A stretch of 64,000 nucleotides of DNA, from assembly GCF_000512565.2 (NCBI RefSeq), contig NC_089301.1, forward strand, positions 3,844,001-3,908,000, read 5' to 3'. Shown one piece after another: positions 10,113 to 21,032 of the stretch. The notes beneath the pieces are model-generated. The model made no database searches, had not been told where the DNA came from, and saw only the letters and a program-made list of their open reading frames with translations. The position numbers and the translations under genes were made by a program. Positions within the stretch are counted from its first letter, which is position 1. Each line of letters begins with the position of its first letter. Source of the DNA: Kwoniella dejecticola CBS 10117. Its lineage: Eukaryota > Basidiomycota > Tremellomycetes > Tremellales > Cryptococcaceae.

Positions 10113-12564
10113 ATGGCGGCCTATAGTCAACATACCACTGTATTGCAAGCTCTACACCAACAGCAGAGTGTAGTGACCTTTCGAGCAACGCCTGACCACC
10201 CTGCTGAGCTGCGTTCGACCCCTCTGAACCTAGATGTCGACAGACTGGTCCACCCTGCTGAACCACCTATAACGGACAAACTATACTCTGGCTTTCTGGA
10301 ACACCTGGGGAGATGCATATACGGAGGGATAGTCGACAGCCCAAAAACACCAAGTCCCTCGAAGTTACTAGTCAAGCAGGACAAGAGTGGTCCGCTATAC
10401 AAGGGTAGATTAGGATGGAGGAAAGATGTCATGTCGTGTTTAGCTAAAGATGGGGAATTGGAGGTACCGATGATGCGATGGCCTGGGGGTGAGTCAGACC
10501 TGTCAAGCTTTTTGATGTAGCCTGGCTGACGAGACTTCACAGGTAATTTCGTGTCAAATTATCATTGGCAAGATGGTATCGGTCCGATCAGTCAACGTCC
10601 GAAGAGAATAGAGCTGGCATGGTTGAGCGACGAGTCCAACATGTGAGTTGACCGTCTAGTGGGTGACAGAGGAGACTTGAACGATATAGCTGATGCATAT
10701 CGTCAGTTTCGGTACAGACGAGTTCATCGACTACTGTCGAGCGCTTGGTAGCGAACCGTATATCTGCCTGAACAGTGAGTATACCAATCATATGCCCAAT
10801 CCGGCTTTGAGCTGACGGTGGAACAGTGGGAACGGGTACTCTGGAAGAAGCACTATCGTGGTTGGAGTATTGCAATGGAACGGGAGATACACAGTGAGCT
10901 GGCTCGGGAATTGGTCGATATTGAGCAATCAATCTGAAGGTTGTCTCATAGCTGGGCAGAGTTACGTCGTAAGCATACGGGGAGAAAGGAACCTCACAAT
11001 GTGAAGTACTGGGGTCTAGGGAATGAAAGTGAGTGGGTTTACTCGCATAATACGCCTCGGTATTGACCTGGAAATAGTGTGGGGTCCTTGGCAGGTAGGA
11101 AACATGCTGCCCTCGGAGTACGCCCGGAAAGCTCGCCAATGGGCACATGCATTGAAGCTCGTTGATCCGACTATTTGTCTAATCTCATGCGGTGAGACTG
11201 TGAGTGTGACCGATGATGATTTAATTGGGTCTCCGCTCACGTATCGACAACAGGGAGCGTCCGAGTGGGACAGAGAAGTGATCGGAGCTTTACTCCCATG
11301 GGCAGATATGCATTCAATCCATTTCTAGTGAGTTCTGGGAAGGGATGATGGAAGCTGATACGAGCAGTACCATGTTGGGACACGATAAGATGTCGAGTGT
11401 GCCGGGGCTGGACTATGAGAAGAATGTGTTTGGTCCGGTTGTGAGTTGTCCCATGATATATAGCAGGATACGTTCAGCTGAATCATATCTTCTACTAGGC
11501 GGCCGAGAAGCATCTCGAGATATGTAAATCTTTGATCGATATGGCGAATATAGGCAGGACGCTAGAACGAATGCCGGCGAGGGATATGAAGATATGCTTT
11601 GACGAGGTGAGTTATCGTCGTATAAGAGGGAGAGGTGATGGTCGGGCTGACCAATCTCAGTGGAATGTTTGGGATGATGTGAAAGCTGCAGGATCGAACG
11701 GTCTTGAACAGGTCTACGACTACACGGATATGTTAGGATTCTGCGCTTGGTTGAATGTCTTGGTCAGGAAACATAAGGATATAGGTATAGCGTGTCTAGC
11801 TCAGTCCGTCAATGTTGTGAGTCAGCGTGTCGGTGGAGGAGCGGAGTGTCACAAAACAAGGTCGACTGATGTATGCGACCGCAGATCTCCCCTCTTATGA
11901 CCCGACCCGATGGAATCCTGCGTCAGACACTCTACTACCCGCTTGAGCTTTTCAGCAAGTACATGAAACACGGCCATCTACTTCAATTACCTTCGTTCCC
12001 TGATGTCTAGTGAGTTTTGGCATTCCATTGATAATTTGAATGAAAGGTCATAGCTCATACAGTATGTCTGGGGCTTCGATACAGCACCGGACCAACCTAT
12101 CCGGTGTACATCCAACAAGCAGGATACAACCCCTCGTACATAGATAGCGTCGCCGTATTGGTCAAGACTCCGGAAGGACTGAGTATACGAGTTAGCGTGC
12201 TGAATCGGCACCCTACAGCAGATTGGGTGACCAACATTGGCTTCTCTGGGTTCGGTGAGCACTCACACCTGGCAATGATACCATAACGGCATCGACTAAC
12301 TTCTGCACGTCCAGAGCTGAGAAACGTGAAGATACACGAGATTTACCATGATGATCTCGTAGCCACGGTAAGTATTCTGCATGGTCCTTCGTCGGTCGAT
12401 CGGCATGCTGATCTTTTGTGTAGAACACCTTCGAGAACCCGAACAACGTCAAGCCGGTGGCAACCAGTCTGAGCAAAGAAGGGTGGACGACCGAGTACGC
12501 CAATGGGTTCACAGTGAAGAAGCATTCCTGGGTTTTCCTCATTTTCGACGGTATCAAAGTGTAG
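10113..12564 (+). CDS. GH51 alpha-L-arabinofuranosidase (intracellular)
   Basis: The enzyme releases terminal L-arabinofuranose from arabinan or arabinoxylan oligosaccharides. The gene has many short introns. Exon 1 is 10113-10488, ending within the MRWPGGN motif, and the stop is at 12562-12564. Seen in order: the GH51 entry motif around LVKQD and LGRCIYGGI, MRWPGGNFVSNYHWQDGIGP, the acid/base Glu in YWGLGNEMWGPWQVG (completed by the splice near 11030), HSIHFYTMLGHD, and the nucleophile Glu in KICFDEWNVW (split by an intron near 11607). A beta-sandwich C-terminal part follows. There is no signal peptide, so it should act on imported oligosaccharides. Its neighbours are a sugar transporter (divergent) and an MFS porter (convergent). 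The family call is firm; the exact substrate is not. Confidence 0.93.
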
Positions 12565-12701
12565 ATTTTAGACCGATTCGAGAGATCAATATCATGCATT
12601 ATATACATGGAAGGTGTACGCAGGATTTTCGAGCCGATTCCGCCGCTGATCCTTGTCATGCTAGTACTCTCCTATGCCTTCTGATGCGTGTGACTACAAT
12701 A

Positions 12702-14298
12702 TCATCCTACTGATTGGTTTCGCTTGTTCAACATCCACACGATCAAGCTCAGCGCTCCGCCAGCGAGCATAGTCACGCCCGAGAAGACCGCAGCAAGCCG
12801 GAATCCAGTCAAACCATCATGGCCATTGACGATAGCACCTGCGATAGGAGGCCCAACCAGAGCGAAGATAGAGCACAGTCCCCAAAGTAAGCCGATGCGA
12901 GTACCGATCTCAGGTATCTTCGAGATCGAGGCGATACTGGGCGGAATGGCGGATATCCAGATCCCGGAGAAGAATCCGTAGATGATGCCAAAAGCGATAA
13001 GAGCTGCCGTCGTTTTGAGCGATACCCACATTGCGAGGATGAAAATTCCGCACATCATCGAAGAGAGCGCGATCAACATGAATCTAAAGGATGACAGGTT
13101 CAGCGCATGAGAGTGTGTGATGCCTTTCAAGTGAGACACTACGTACGGACTGATAAAGGTGATGAAACCTGCTAAGAGTCGACCGACGGAAGATCCGGCA
13201 TTGACGAAAGCGATACAGTAGAACGCGAGTGAAGGGGAAGCTCCGGATTCGATGGCGTTGGTGGAGATATAGTAGAATGGAACAAAGAATCTGAACAAGC
13301 GTCATTAGCCATCAGTTTGGTAAAGAGCTGGGTCCTCACCCTAAAATCGACAGGGCAACCGATGATACCGTCAATGCAAAGCGCAAATCCATACCCAGCC
13401 TCGCGACCTGGGTCCAAGGCAGAGGACTCCTCTTCGGGGCTCGTTTTTTGATCAACGCATTGGACAGAGCTAGGAGACCGAGTGAGATGAATCCCACTGC
13501 TCGCGTGCCCCAGGGGAACCCTGTCAAGTGATTGAGGCATCAGCCGAACTACGATAGATAATGACAACGAGGAGACTTACCGACTCGGTCGAATAATACC
13601 CGTATGACAATTGGCCAAACCACACCTCCGATACCTGAGCCGGCAATGGCTATTGATGTAGCCAATGCTCTCTTGGTAGAGAACCACTGGGAAGGTAATG
13701 CCACGCAAGGATGGAAGGTCAAGCTACATCCGATGCCGAAAAGAACCCCTTGAGCGAGGATCAATTGCCAGTACTCCTTGCAGACTGCGACCACTATCAG
13801 TGTTCCATCTCTCTGTGAGAGGTAGCATTGACTCACGGGACGTGAACATAAGACCAAGCACTAAGAGGATACTGCCAGGCACGGTCAAGACGTGAGCACC
13901 ATGGGAATCTAGAAATCGCCCGACGAACAAGCCCTGTCGTGTGGAAGTGAGTAAGCATATGCGATTTTGGTATGCAATCTGAGGGGCTCACTCCAAAGAA
14001 GAGGATGAATACCTGGATGGTACCGATCCAAGCGATGTCGGAAGGGGTCTTATCTTGAATGAGATGTGTTTCATAGTATGCTTGGAAGACCCCGAAGCTG
14101 TTACCTGCAAGGTGACCCATCAAGCATCAGACATATGATGTGGTACGCTGATCAGTACTCACATAGACCAAACTGGACGAACAAGGCAACCCAGCATCCT
14201 GCCACGGTAGACCAGGCTGCAAATCCTCCATTCGGAGGCGGAGTCATAGCGGGTTGCGCTTGGGTAGCAGGGGGTTTATCGGTCGCAGATTGGGACAT
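12702..14298 (-). CDS. Monocarboxylate-porter-like MFS transporter
   Basis: A 12-span membrane carrier of the MCT/Mch-like branch of the MFS. The N-terminus is polar (MSQSATDKPPATQAQPAMTP) and is followed by NGGFAAWSTVAG, a typical MCT lead-in. NSFGVFQAYYE lies in the first span region and GLFVGRFLDSHG in the loop 2 region. The central loop holds KKRAPKRSPLP, and NAGSSVGRLLAGF is the second-half signature. Introns are short. The 3' end converges with the GH51 gene at a distance of about 140 bp. The branch includes riboflavin, pyruvate and lactate carriers, and the substrate here is unknown. It may export or import an acid made in the neighbouring sugar pathway, which is speculation. Confidence 0.85.
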
Positions 14299-14603
14299 TT
14301 TGCTAGAAGTTTGGGACTGATCGATTCCAAAGGGAGTATGTCGAGGACAAGAAGGAGACTGAGAAGGGAATGTAGAGCTTATACCGGCACAACGCTTCCT
14401 TATATACCATCAACTGCAAAGTATTTTATCTGATTAGCAATCGGGTGCCACTTAGATCCAGCCCACAAATGACACGCCGCCGGTTAACTCCGCCTATGAC
14501 TGATGTCAGCAAAACAAGCTCGGACCCAGAGCCGAGTACATCGCCGAGGAATATTTCCATAACAATCAAGCATCTCGAATGAATAAGCACTAAAAGATGA
14601 TGA
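14299..14603. other. Divergent promoter between MFS porter and Zn2Cys6 factor
   Basis: About 300 bp shared by the MFS porter (minus) and the regulator (plus). A TATATAAGG-like site on the minus strand near 14398-14406 sits about 100 bp upstream of the porter start. Several GCCG/CGGC elements are present near 14475-14485. No coding frame is supported here. Confidence 0.45.
14398..14406 (-). promoter_or_regulatory. Candidate TATA box, MFS porter
   Basis: The minus strand reads TATATAAGG about 100 bp upstream of the porter ATG, a good consensus match. Inference only. Confidence 0.4.
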
Positions 14604-16942
14604 ATGAAGGACGTCCACAATATGATCAGGAACCGACCGCCTAGTCCAGCGTCCTCTTCGGATCACCCGGAAGGTGGTCGGACAAGGATCAAGCGTTCTC
14701 GAGCTGTTTTAGTTTGCAGTCGGTGTAAATCCCTCAAGACCCGCTGTGATCTAGGTAGACCGTGCTCAGCATGCGTCAAAGCGAAAGTAGAGGATAAGTG
14801 TGTATATGATCACTGGAGAGGGCAGGCATCAAATGGGTGAGTGCCGTGTTGCTGTCTCCGCGGCTCCTCTGCTAGATCGGGTCTTCCCTAACTGTCCAGT
14901 CCAGCCATGATAGTTCAGATCCGACTCCCGTCAATCAATCAACAAATGCGGGTCCAGGTCCAGCAACCATTGAAAGCCGTATGGCTCGTATAGAACAGTC
15001 TCTGTCGAGGATAGACTCCATTTTCACCCAGAATCACCCATCCCCGGGCCAGCTTCAGATCAGTACGGAGAGAAATGCGAGGAACAGTCAAGAACAGGGT
15101 GATTGGCCGTATCTACTTTCACAGCTTCCCCCGCGACCGATGCTCGAACGCCTCATACAGCAATACTTCATTCTCGACACTCTCACACGTTATACTCATG
15201 CACCATCATTCCTACGGCGAATCTCATCACTATATTCCGGACAATCCAATCAGATACATCCTGACCTGCCGAAGGAGGAAGCGCCTTTCCTCGCCTCGCT
15301 ATGTTTAGCAATGGTCATAGGCAGTAATATCAGTGAAGACCAAGACGAATCTCAGGATCTGCACGAAGACCCGCTATCTATCGCTCGACTTATCCGTCTT
15401 CACCAACACTTCTCTACAATCTCGACCCAGATCGTGATTAATCATCTGCCGTCGAATGACCCCGCAATTGCGTATTATCACCTCCATTCACTGATGCTCC
15501 GGGTACAGAAATCACTGCTTGACAGCGGCTCTTCGTTGCCGGAGACATGGTTCAAAATGGGAGAAGTCTTCGCTGTGGCCCTCTATCTTAGGTTCCATCA
15601 AGATCCGGATGAGCTGCCGTTGGAATTGACGCCATTCTGGAGGGAGATGCGGAGGAGGCTATGGTATATACTGTACGCTGGAGAAAAGTGAGTTTATATA
15701 GCTACCGGGCTTGCAATATACCTAAACAGATTCCTCTCCTGGTTGTTCTTACCACACGCACGATTGCATTTCTAACGTGTCACCTGAAATAGAATTGCTA
15801 CTTCAAAGCTTAGACTACCGCCCATACTCCCGTTGTCCAACGTGCGCCGTCCGGCACTTATACCCGATGATGACTTGCGAGAGGACATAACAAAAGCCCA
15901 AGTTGATGATCGCATATTCGTCAGCGAGTTCATTCAATACAGCGGTACGACTATTGCAGATTTGACTCCGCCCGGCATAACATCGATGATTTCGGGTGAG
16001 AAAGCAGCTTTCGTAGAATGGACTTTTGTCGATACAAAAATCGGCACTACTCAATTATTATCTGAGCTGTCCAATCTACTCTCATCCTCGGGTCCTGGTC
16101 CCGGTCCCGGTTCCGCTATCAATGTCCGACCGGTTGACATTTCGCTTGTCGACAACATTGTCGATCAATTCGATGGGAAATTACCAGCTTGGTCCAAATT
16201 CGACGTCCTTGCTCAAGCTCAAACGTACAACAGCCCATTAACCGCACCTGATCAACCGCCTTGGATATGTGCCCAGGCATGTGTACAGAATATAGGCATC
16301 GCAACCGCCATTCTAGGAGCTTATCAGCCGTATCTTTGCCAATCTACCACTACATCGCAAGTCGACAATTATCAGCAACAGACCTTGCAGCATGCTCTGG
16401 ACAAGTCATTAGAGGCGGCTCATAGGCTGATCGTCACTGCCGAGATCTTCATTTGGCATATCACCTTTCGTTGGCCTGAAGGGAAATGTCTTTTTACTTG
16501 GAACTTAGGTTCAAGGTTGTTTAGTGCTGGAGCATTAGTAGCTTTTGCGGCATTGCGGGATGGGAAGGATCATCCGAGTTGGAGAGGCCGGATGAACGAC
16601 TTGAAAGCTGCTGAAGGGCTCATGAAGGTCTTGTCGGATCATACTAGAAGCAAAGAAAAGGGCAAGGGTGAAAACGCAGATAGTAGAGCTCTGAAAATCC
16701 TGCGCCAGCTATCTGATCGAGCCAAAAATTCTTCTGGTCCCCCTGCTCACCACTATCTCACTCAGAATCCGGCCAACGACAATAGCACCGATAGGATATA
16801 TGACCCGTATACATCTCATGAAATGCGGAGTATCAATATGTCGAGTACCACTTCGGCCGAAACCAGTCCCGGAGCGTCAGATCAATTCACTTTGGAAGAC
16901 CTCGAAGCGCTGCTCACGCAAGTGTACGGCAAACCGGTATGA
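14604..16942 (+). CDS. Zn(II)2Cys6 transcription factor
   Basis: A nuclear regulator. Exons 14604-14836, 14905-15687 and 15793-16942 join in frame to 721 residues. The binuclear cluster has Cys at 38, 41, 48, 54, 57 and 66 (spacing 2-6-5-2-8), preceded by a basic segment RTRIKRSRAVLVCSRCK. A short ARIEQSLSRID helix may dimerise. The middle part has the fungal-specific factor domain, with LERLIQQYF, RRRLWYILY and the following KLRLPPILP segment. A Gly/Pro/Ser-rich stretch and an acidic C-terminus (FTLEDLEALLTQVYG) may activate transcription. It is divergent from the MFS porter and lies inside the sugar-use neighbourhood, so it could be the local regulator; that is inferred from position only. 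A second in-frame ATG at 14622 is an alternative start. Confidence 0.9.
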
Positions 16943-17025
16943 ACGTGCCTCGCGGTACAATCTTCGGTCCTACTGCATTATATGCATGGTGATAACATGG
17001 GACGAAGGATGAGAGAAACGATTAT

Positions 17026-19227
17026 CTATGACTTCATGGCTCGCTTTGAGCCGTTCCGGATGCTTTGTCCCTTGAAGAAGAATATGTATGGGATAAAACC
17101 GATACAGCAAGCTACGAGAGCAAGGAAGAATCCGGCATATTGGAATCCGAGGTTGTGCTATGAGAGATGCATCTCGATCAGCTAAAGGTTCTCAAGCGCA
17201 GTATAGCGCAATCAGTAGGTTTTTGACTACTTACGAAGAGCTGAGTGATCCAGAGAGGCACACTAGCACCAATGAGGGATCGCATGAGTGTCTTGGCGGC
17301 TACTGCAGAAGCGGCGACATCTGCATAGCTGTCGACGATGTACTGAGGCGCGCATGATTGGTTAGCTCTGCCGAGGAACATAGAATCAAAAGCCGGTCTG
17401 TGATGGGATAGCCGGAGACAGAAATAGAGACTCACACTATTGGCGGAAATGTACACGCTGACCATGCAGAAACCGAATAACGCACCGCCGACCATCATGC
17501 CCATCCAGTGCACTCTGGCGTAAGCCCCCGTGAATGCGATGATAAATAGGGAGATGGGTAAGAAGCTACAGGTAATGTGACAATCAGCATCAATCCATTG
17601 ACGAGGTTCAACGCGACCCCACTCACATGGCACCGAGCATCATGGGGTAAAGACGAGATTCAGGACAACCGGGTTTTCGTGCATACAGTCTTTCTTGGAT
17701 TGGCATGAGGAAAAGCGCAATAAAGATACCGACCTGTCGCAAAGCCCCATTTCATTTCCCGTCAGCTGGGTGATCAATCGGATTTCGAAGTGGGAAATGG
17801 TTCATGAGACTTACAACGATGGATAAGAAGGCAACACCGGTCATTCCAGGATTCCAACCTCTGATCTCCTCCAATGCAATAGGGAACGCGAAGAACGTGG
17901 CATAAAGTAAGGCATAGACGAAGCTCAAGTAGAAGCTCATGAAGAGTACGATCGGCTCGAGAAACATGAGGATGAATGGTCGGATCATAGCTGTCTTCAA
18001 GGTTTGACCGAAAGTGACGCCTGATTGCTGGTGCATCTTCTGATGGGCAGTGACATATCGATCGGTCTTGTGGGCTTTGTTGAGTTTGTTCGCTCGTTGT
18101 TTGAGGATTACCACTCCGAGGGTTTCGGGCATGATCAGTGTCGCTGCGAAGACGACGCCGACTAAAATGAAGAGGACCCAGTAAATCCATCGCCATTGGC
18201 CGGTCTTGTACGATATCCAACCGCCGAACAGAGGTCCAAGGCATGGTCCCATACTGAATCGCGTTCACAGTCAGCGAAAGGCATCCTCCGTGGGCCGACA
18301 TTTTCTGAAACTGAAACTCAAAGTCAACTCACAAGATCGCACTGCTGAATACTGCCATGGGGATTCCTCGATCCTCTACTGCCCAGATATCCGAAATGGT
18401 ACCGCCCACATTGGTCATCGGAGCGGACGAAGCGATACCGGCGAGCTGGAAGATTCAAATGACAAGTTAGGTCGATCTATGAGGCAGTATGAAGAGGAGA
18501 GATAAGACGACTTACCATACGACCAGCTAGCATAGTGGCGATGTTCTTAGCAAGGCAAGAAGGTAGCGTGAAGATGAAGTAGAAGAACATGGAGATGCAA
18601 TATATGGGTTTTCGACCTATGATCTCGGACACTAAGCCCAAGTCAGCACGCCAGAAAACGAGACTTGTTAGATTTAATGAGATATCACAACGTACAAGGC
18701 GCAAAGACAAGTGGACCAACTCCGAAACCGACTACGAAGAGCGTAATAGAGATGTATATAGCTTCGTCTGACACATGTAGACCTTCCGCCGTTCCTGGTA
18801 GATCACCAGTAGGCATCGCTGAGCCCAGGGCTACTGTCAGACAAAGCATCGATGTCGACATAGTCGCAAGCCTACATATCACAAAATATCATTGTAAGCA
18901 GACTATTTTGGCACAAGCTAGATTTTTGGCGTGAGATAGGGTGACTTACCATTTCTTGCCTTTGGACCAATTTCTCGGCCCTTCTCCTTCTTGGAACTCA
19001 ACGAGGATCTCCCCTTCACCTTTCTCGACCTCAGTGGTGTCCGGCGTCTGGGTACCGACTCTCGTCAAATGGGTACTAGCTATGCGGCTGAGCTGAGTTC
19101 GATGTCGCTCTAGTCCCGCTTGAGAGAGGAGGCCGGGTGATTCGACTTCTTCATCGCGGAGAGCGGCTTCTTGCTCTGCCGTGTAGATGGGTGGTCTTGC
19201 AAATTCAGCTTCGATAGGTTCGAGCAT
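17026..19227 (-). CDS. DHA1-type MFS transporter (drug/polyamine)
   Basis: A plasma-membrane H+ antiporter of the DHA1 (TPO/FLR-like) group. A long polar N-terminus of about 90 residues ends in GPRNWSKGKKW, the usual lead to span 1. Then come LHVSDEAIYISITLFVVGFGVGP, the motif A-like SEIIGRKPIY, the motif C-like GPCLGPLFGGWI with WRWIYW, a central loop with LNKAHKTDRY, and a final HNLGFQYAGFFLALVACC span joined from a separate last exon. The stop is at 17026-17028. Substrates of this group range from polyamines to azoles and cannot be told here. It converges with the Zn2Cys6 gene 84 bp away. Confidence 0.88.
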
Positions 19228-19975
19228 TGCGTTGTTTCTGTATGATTGTTTGGTTTGCGGTTATGTGTATCTAGCTATTTGTCAATAGTGGTGAACGCGT
19301 AGATATTTGGATTATATCAGTCTTGATCAGTCTATGTGCTATTCGATACGATAATAGGTTTTGGTAGGGTTAGTATACATGAACTGTCTTCCAACGACAA
19401 GGTAGGGATATTTATACCTGCTTGGAAACGATGAAAAACTTGCATCGTCAATCACATACCGCGGTAGCCACCAAAAATCCGCGGTGTGGTGAACATCTGG
19501 ATGACAGATTTTCATTGGAATAAGCATTCTCATCACCAGAAGAGGACTCGGCGTGATCAGATCTGAGTTCGAAGATGATGTTAAATAAAAAGCGTAATGA
19601 CAAAACAAGTTGGGTTTGGGTGATGTTTTGGTGAGATCGACATTGAGATACCGCGGACTCGTACGCAGAATAGCGGTAAGGAAGCCTTCCAGGCTGCTTT
19701 TGGTGCAGATCCCTTTGTCGGCCGCGGCACCAATCGGTACTGAAGATCTCTTGCGTCACGTGACCTAGCGAGCCTCGTTCACAATCACAAGCCCCAGTTT
19801 GGCATGCCTATTAACTCGCGGCCTCTCGGCGATGACGTTATTTCGGTCTGCACGGTTGCGAAGCATCATGAAGTTATCTGGTGCGACCATTCAGACAGAC
19901 GACCTCAAATACCACACAACCCTCAACATCCATCGTCAAATGCTCAACATCTTCAGTCGAGCATGCGGAAGCACT
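19228..19975. other. Divergent promoter region, DHA1/DUF952
   Basis: A 0.75-kb region between divergent genes. It contains several CGCGG/CCGCG elements (near 19460-19482 and 19650-19655) and CACGTGA near 19755. The in-frame ATG at 19799 could extend the DUF952 protein with a basic N-terminus, but I prefer the start at 19976. Overlapping minus-strand frames match no family. Confidence 0.4.
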
Positions 19976-20569
19976 ATGTCAGCCGTATCGAAATACATAT
20001 ACAAGATCATCCCACATTCCTCGGTCGATACGAGGTGGGTCTCATCTCCCATCTTAGCATTCCTTCTGAGCAATGCTGGCTAAAGCGACTCATGATTGTG
20101 ATTCGCGAAACAGGTTCACCTTCCCAGTACCTATACCTTCATCACATCAATTCCTGATGGAGCTCGACCTCAACGATCGATTCATCCATTTCTCAGCTGC
20201 CGAACAAATACCTACTACGCTTAACCTGTTCTTCAAAGAGGATCCAGCTGTTACGCTTCTGAGAGTGGAAGTGGCCAAAATATCGGCTTGGAAGAAGGTT
20301 GAATGGGTCTTGCCTGATCAAACACCTAGAACAGGTGGTAAGTTACTGCTGTTGCTCCAACCTCGCTGAGTGTATTGCTAATCCTGTCAACCGCCTTGCA
20401 ACTAGATATGCCGTACCTCTGCGCGCACGCTTGGCCTGTACCACTTGAAGGTGAATACGTAGAATCGTTCAAGGAGCTATACAAGCAGTCTGCAAGCGGA
20501 GAGAAAAGCGCACAAGGTGCATGGGATGGTGCGTTGGCTCAGAAGGAGATCAAAGATTGGTTGATATGA
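19976..20569 (+). CDS. DUF952 family protein
   Basis: A small soluble protein of about 148 residues from exons 19976-20034, 20114-20337 and 20406-20569. The family hallmark is seen as DLNDRFIHFSAAEQIPTTLNLFF, followed by a Trp-rich middle (AWKKVEWVLP) and the C-terminal LCAHAWPVPLE. DUF952 proteins are widespread in bacteria and fungi and have no settled function; they are often small stand-alone domains. An in-frame upstream ATG at 19799 would add about 59 basic residues that look like a mitochondrial leader. I prefer the internal start because YKIIPHSSV is where the conserved domain normally begins. Confidence 0.85.
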
Positions 20570-21032
20570 TTTCGGATATGTAGACATGACACCTTCAACA
20601 AACATCAAGAGATGGATGTTGTATACGTAACACTACCAATCTCGCTTGTCTCGTGCGTTGGAATTGATCGACATGGGCCAAGCTAACCAATGGTAATCAA
20701 GTGATAAGGGCGCAAATAAAGATCAAGTCAGGAACAGTCAGCCAAAGGAACTCCGCGTATAACCAGCTCGGAATTAACCGACAAATTCCAAAAATTTAGT
20801 TTAGTTCACTTCACTCTGAGATTTTCTTGGTATTTTGGTATCGTGTGGAGCAAAAGATAAGAAATGAAACACAGACGTAGCAATCGAATCTTCGCGGTCG
20901 GACATATCTAGGCATTCACCCAGTCAACACTGCACTTGAGTATCATCGTCATTCGACCTTCTGCATTCCAACATACCGGATAGGTCATTCTGGCTCTTCC
21001 ATTTCGAAGCTCGACGCAAAGCAACCAGCAAG
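20570..21032. other. Intergenic, upstream of NCS1 permease
   Basis: About 460 bp with no supported gene. AT-rich stretches near 20790-20840 may belong to the promoter of the NCS1 permease or the 3' UTR of the DUF952 gene. Confidence 0.4.
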
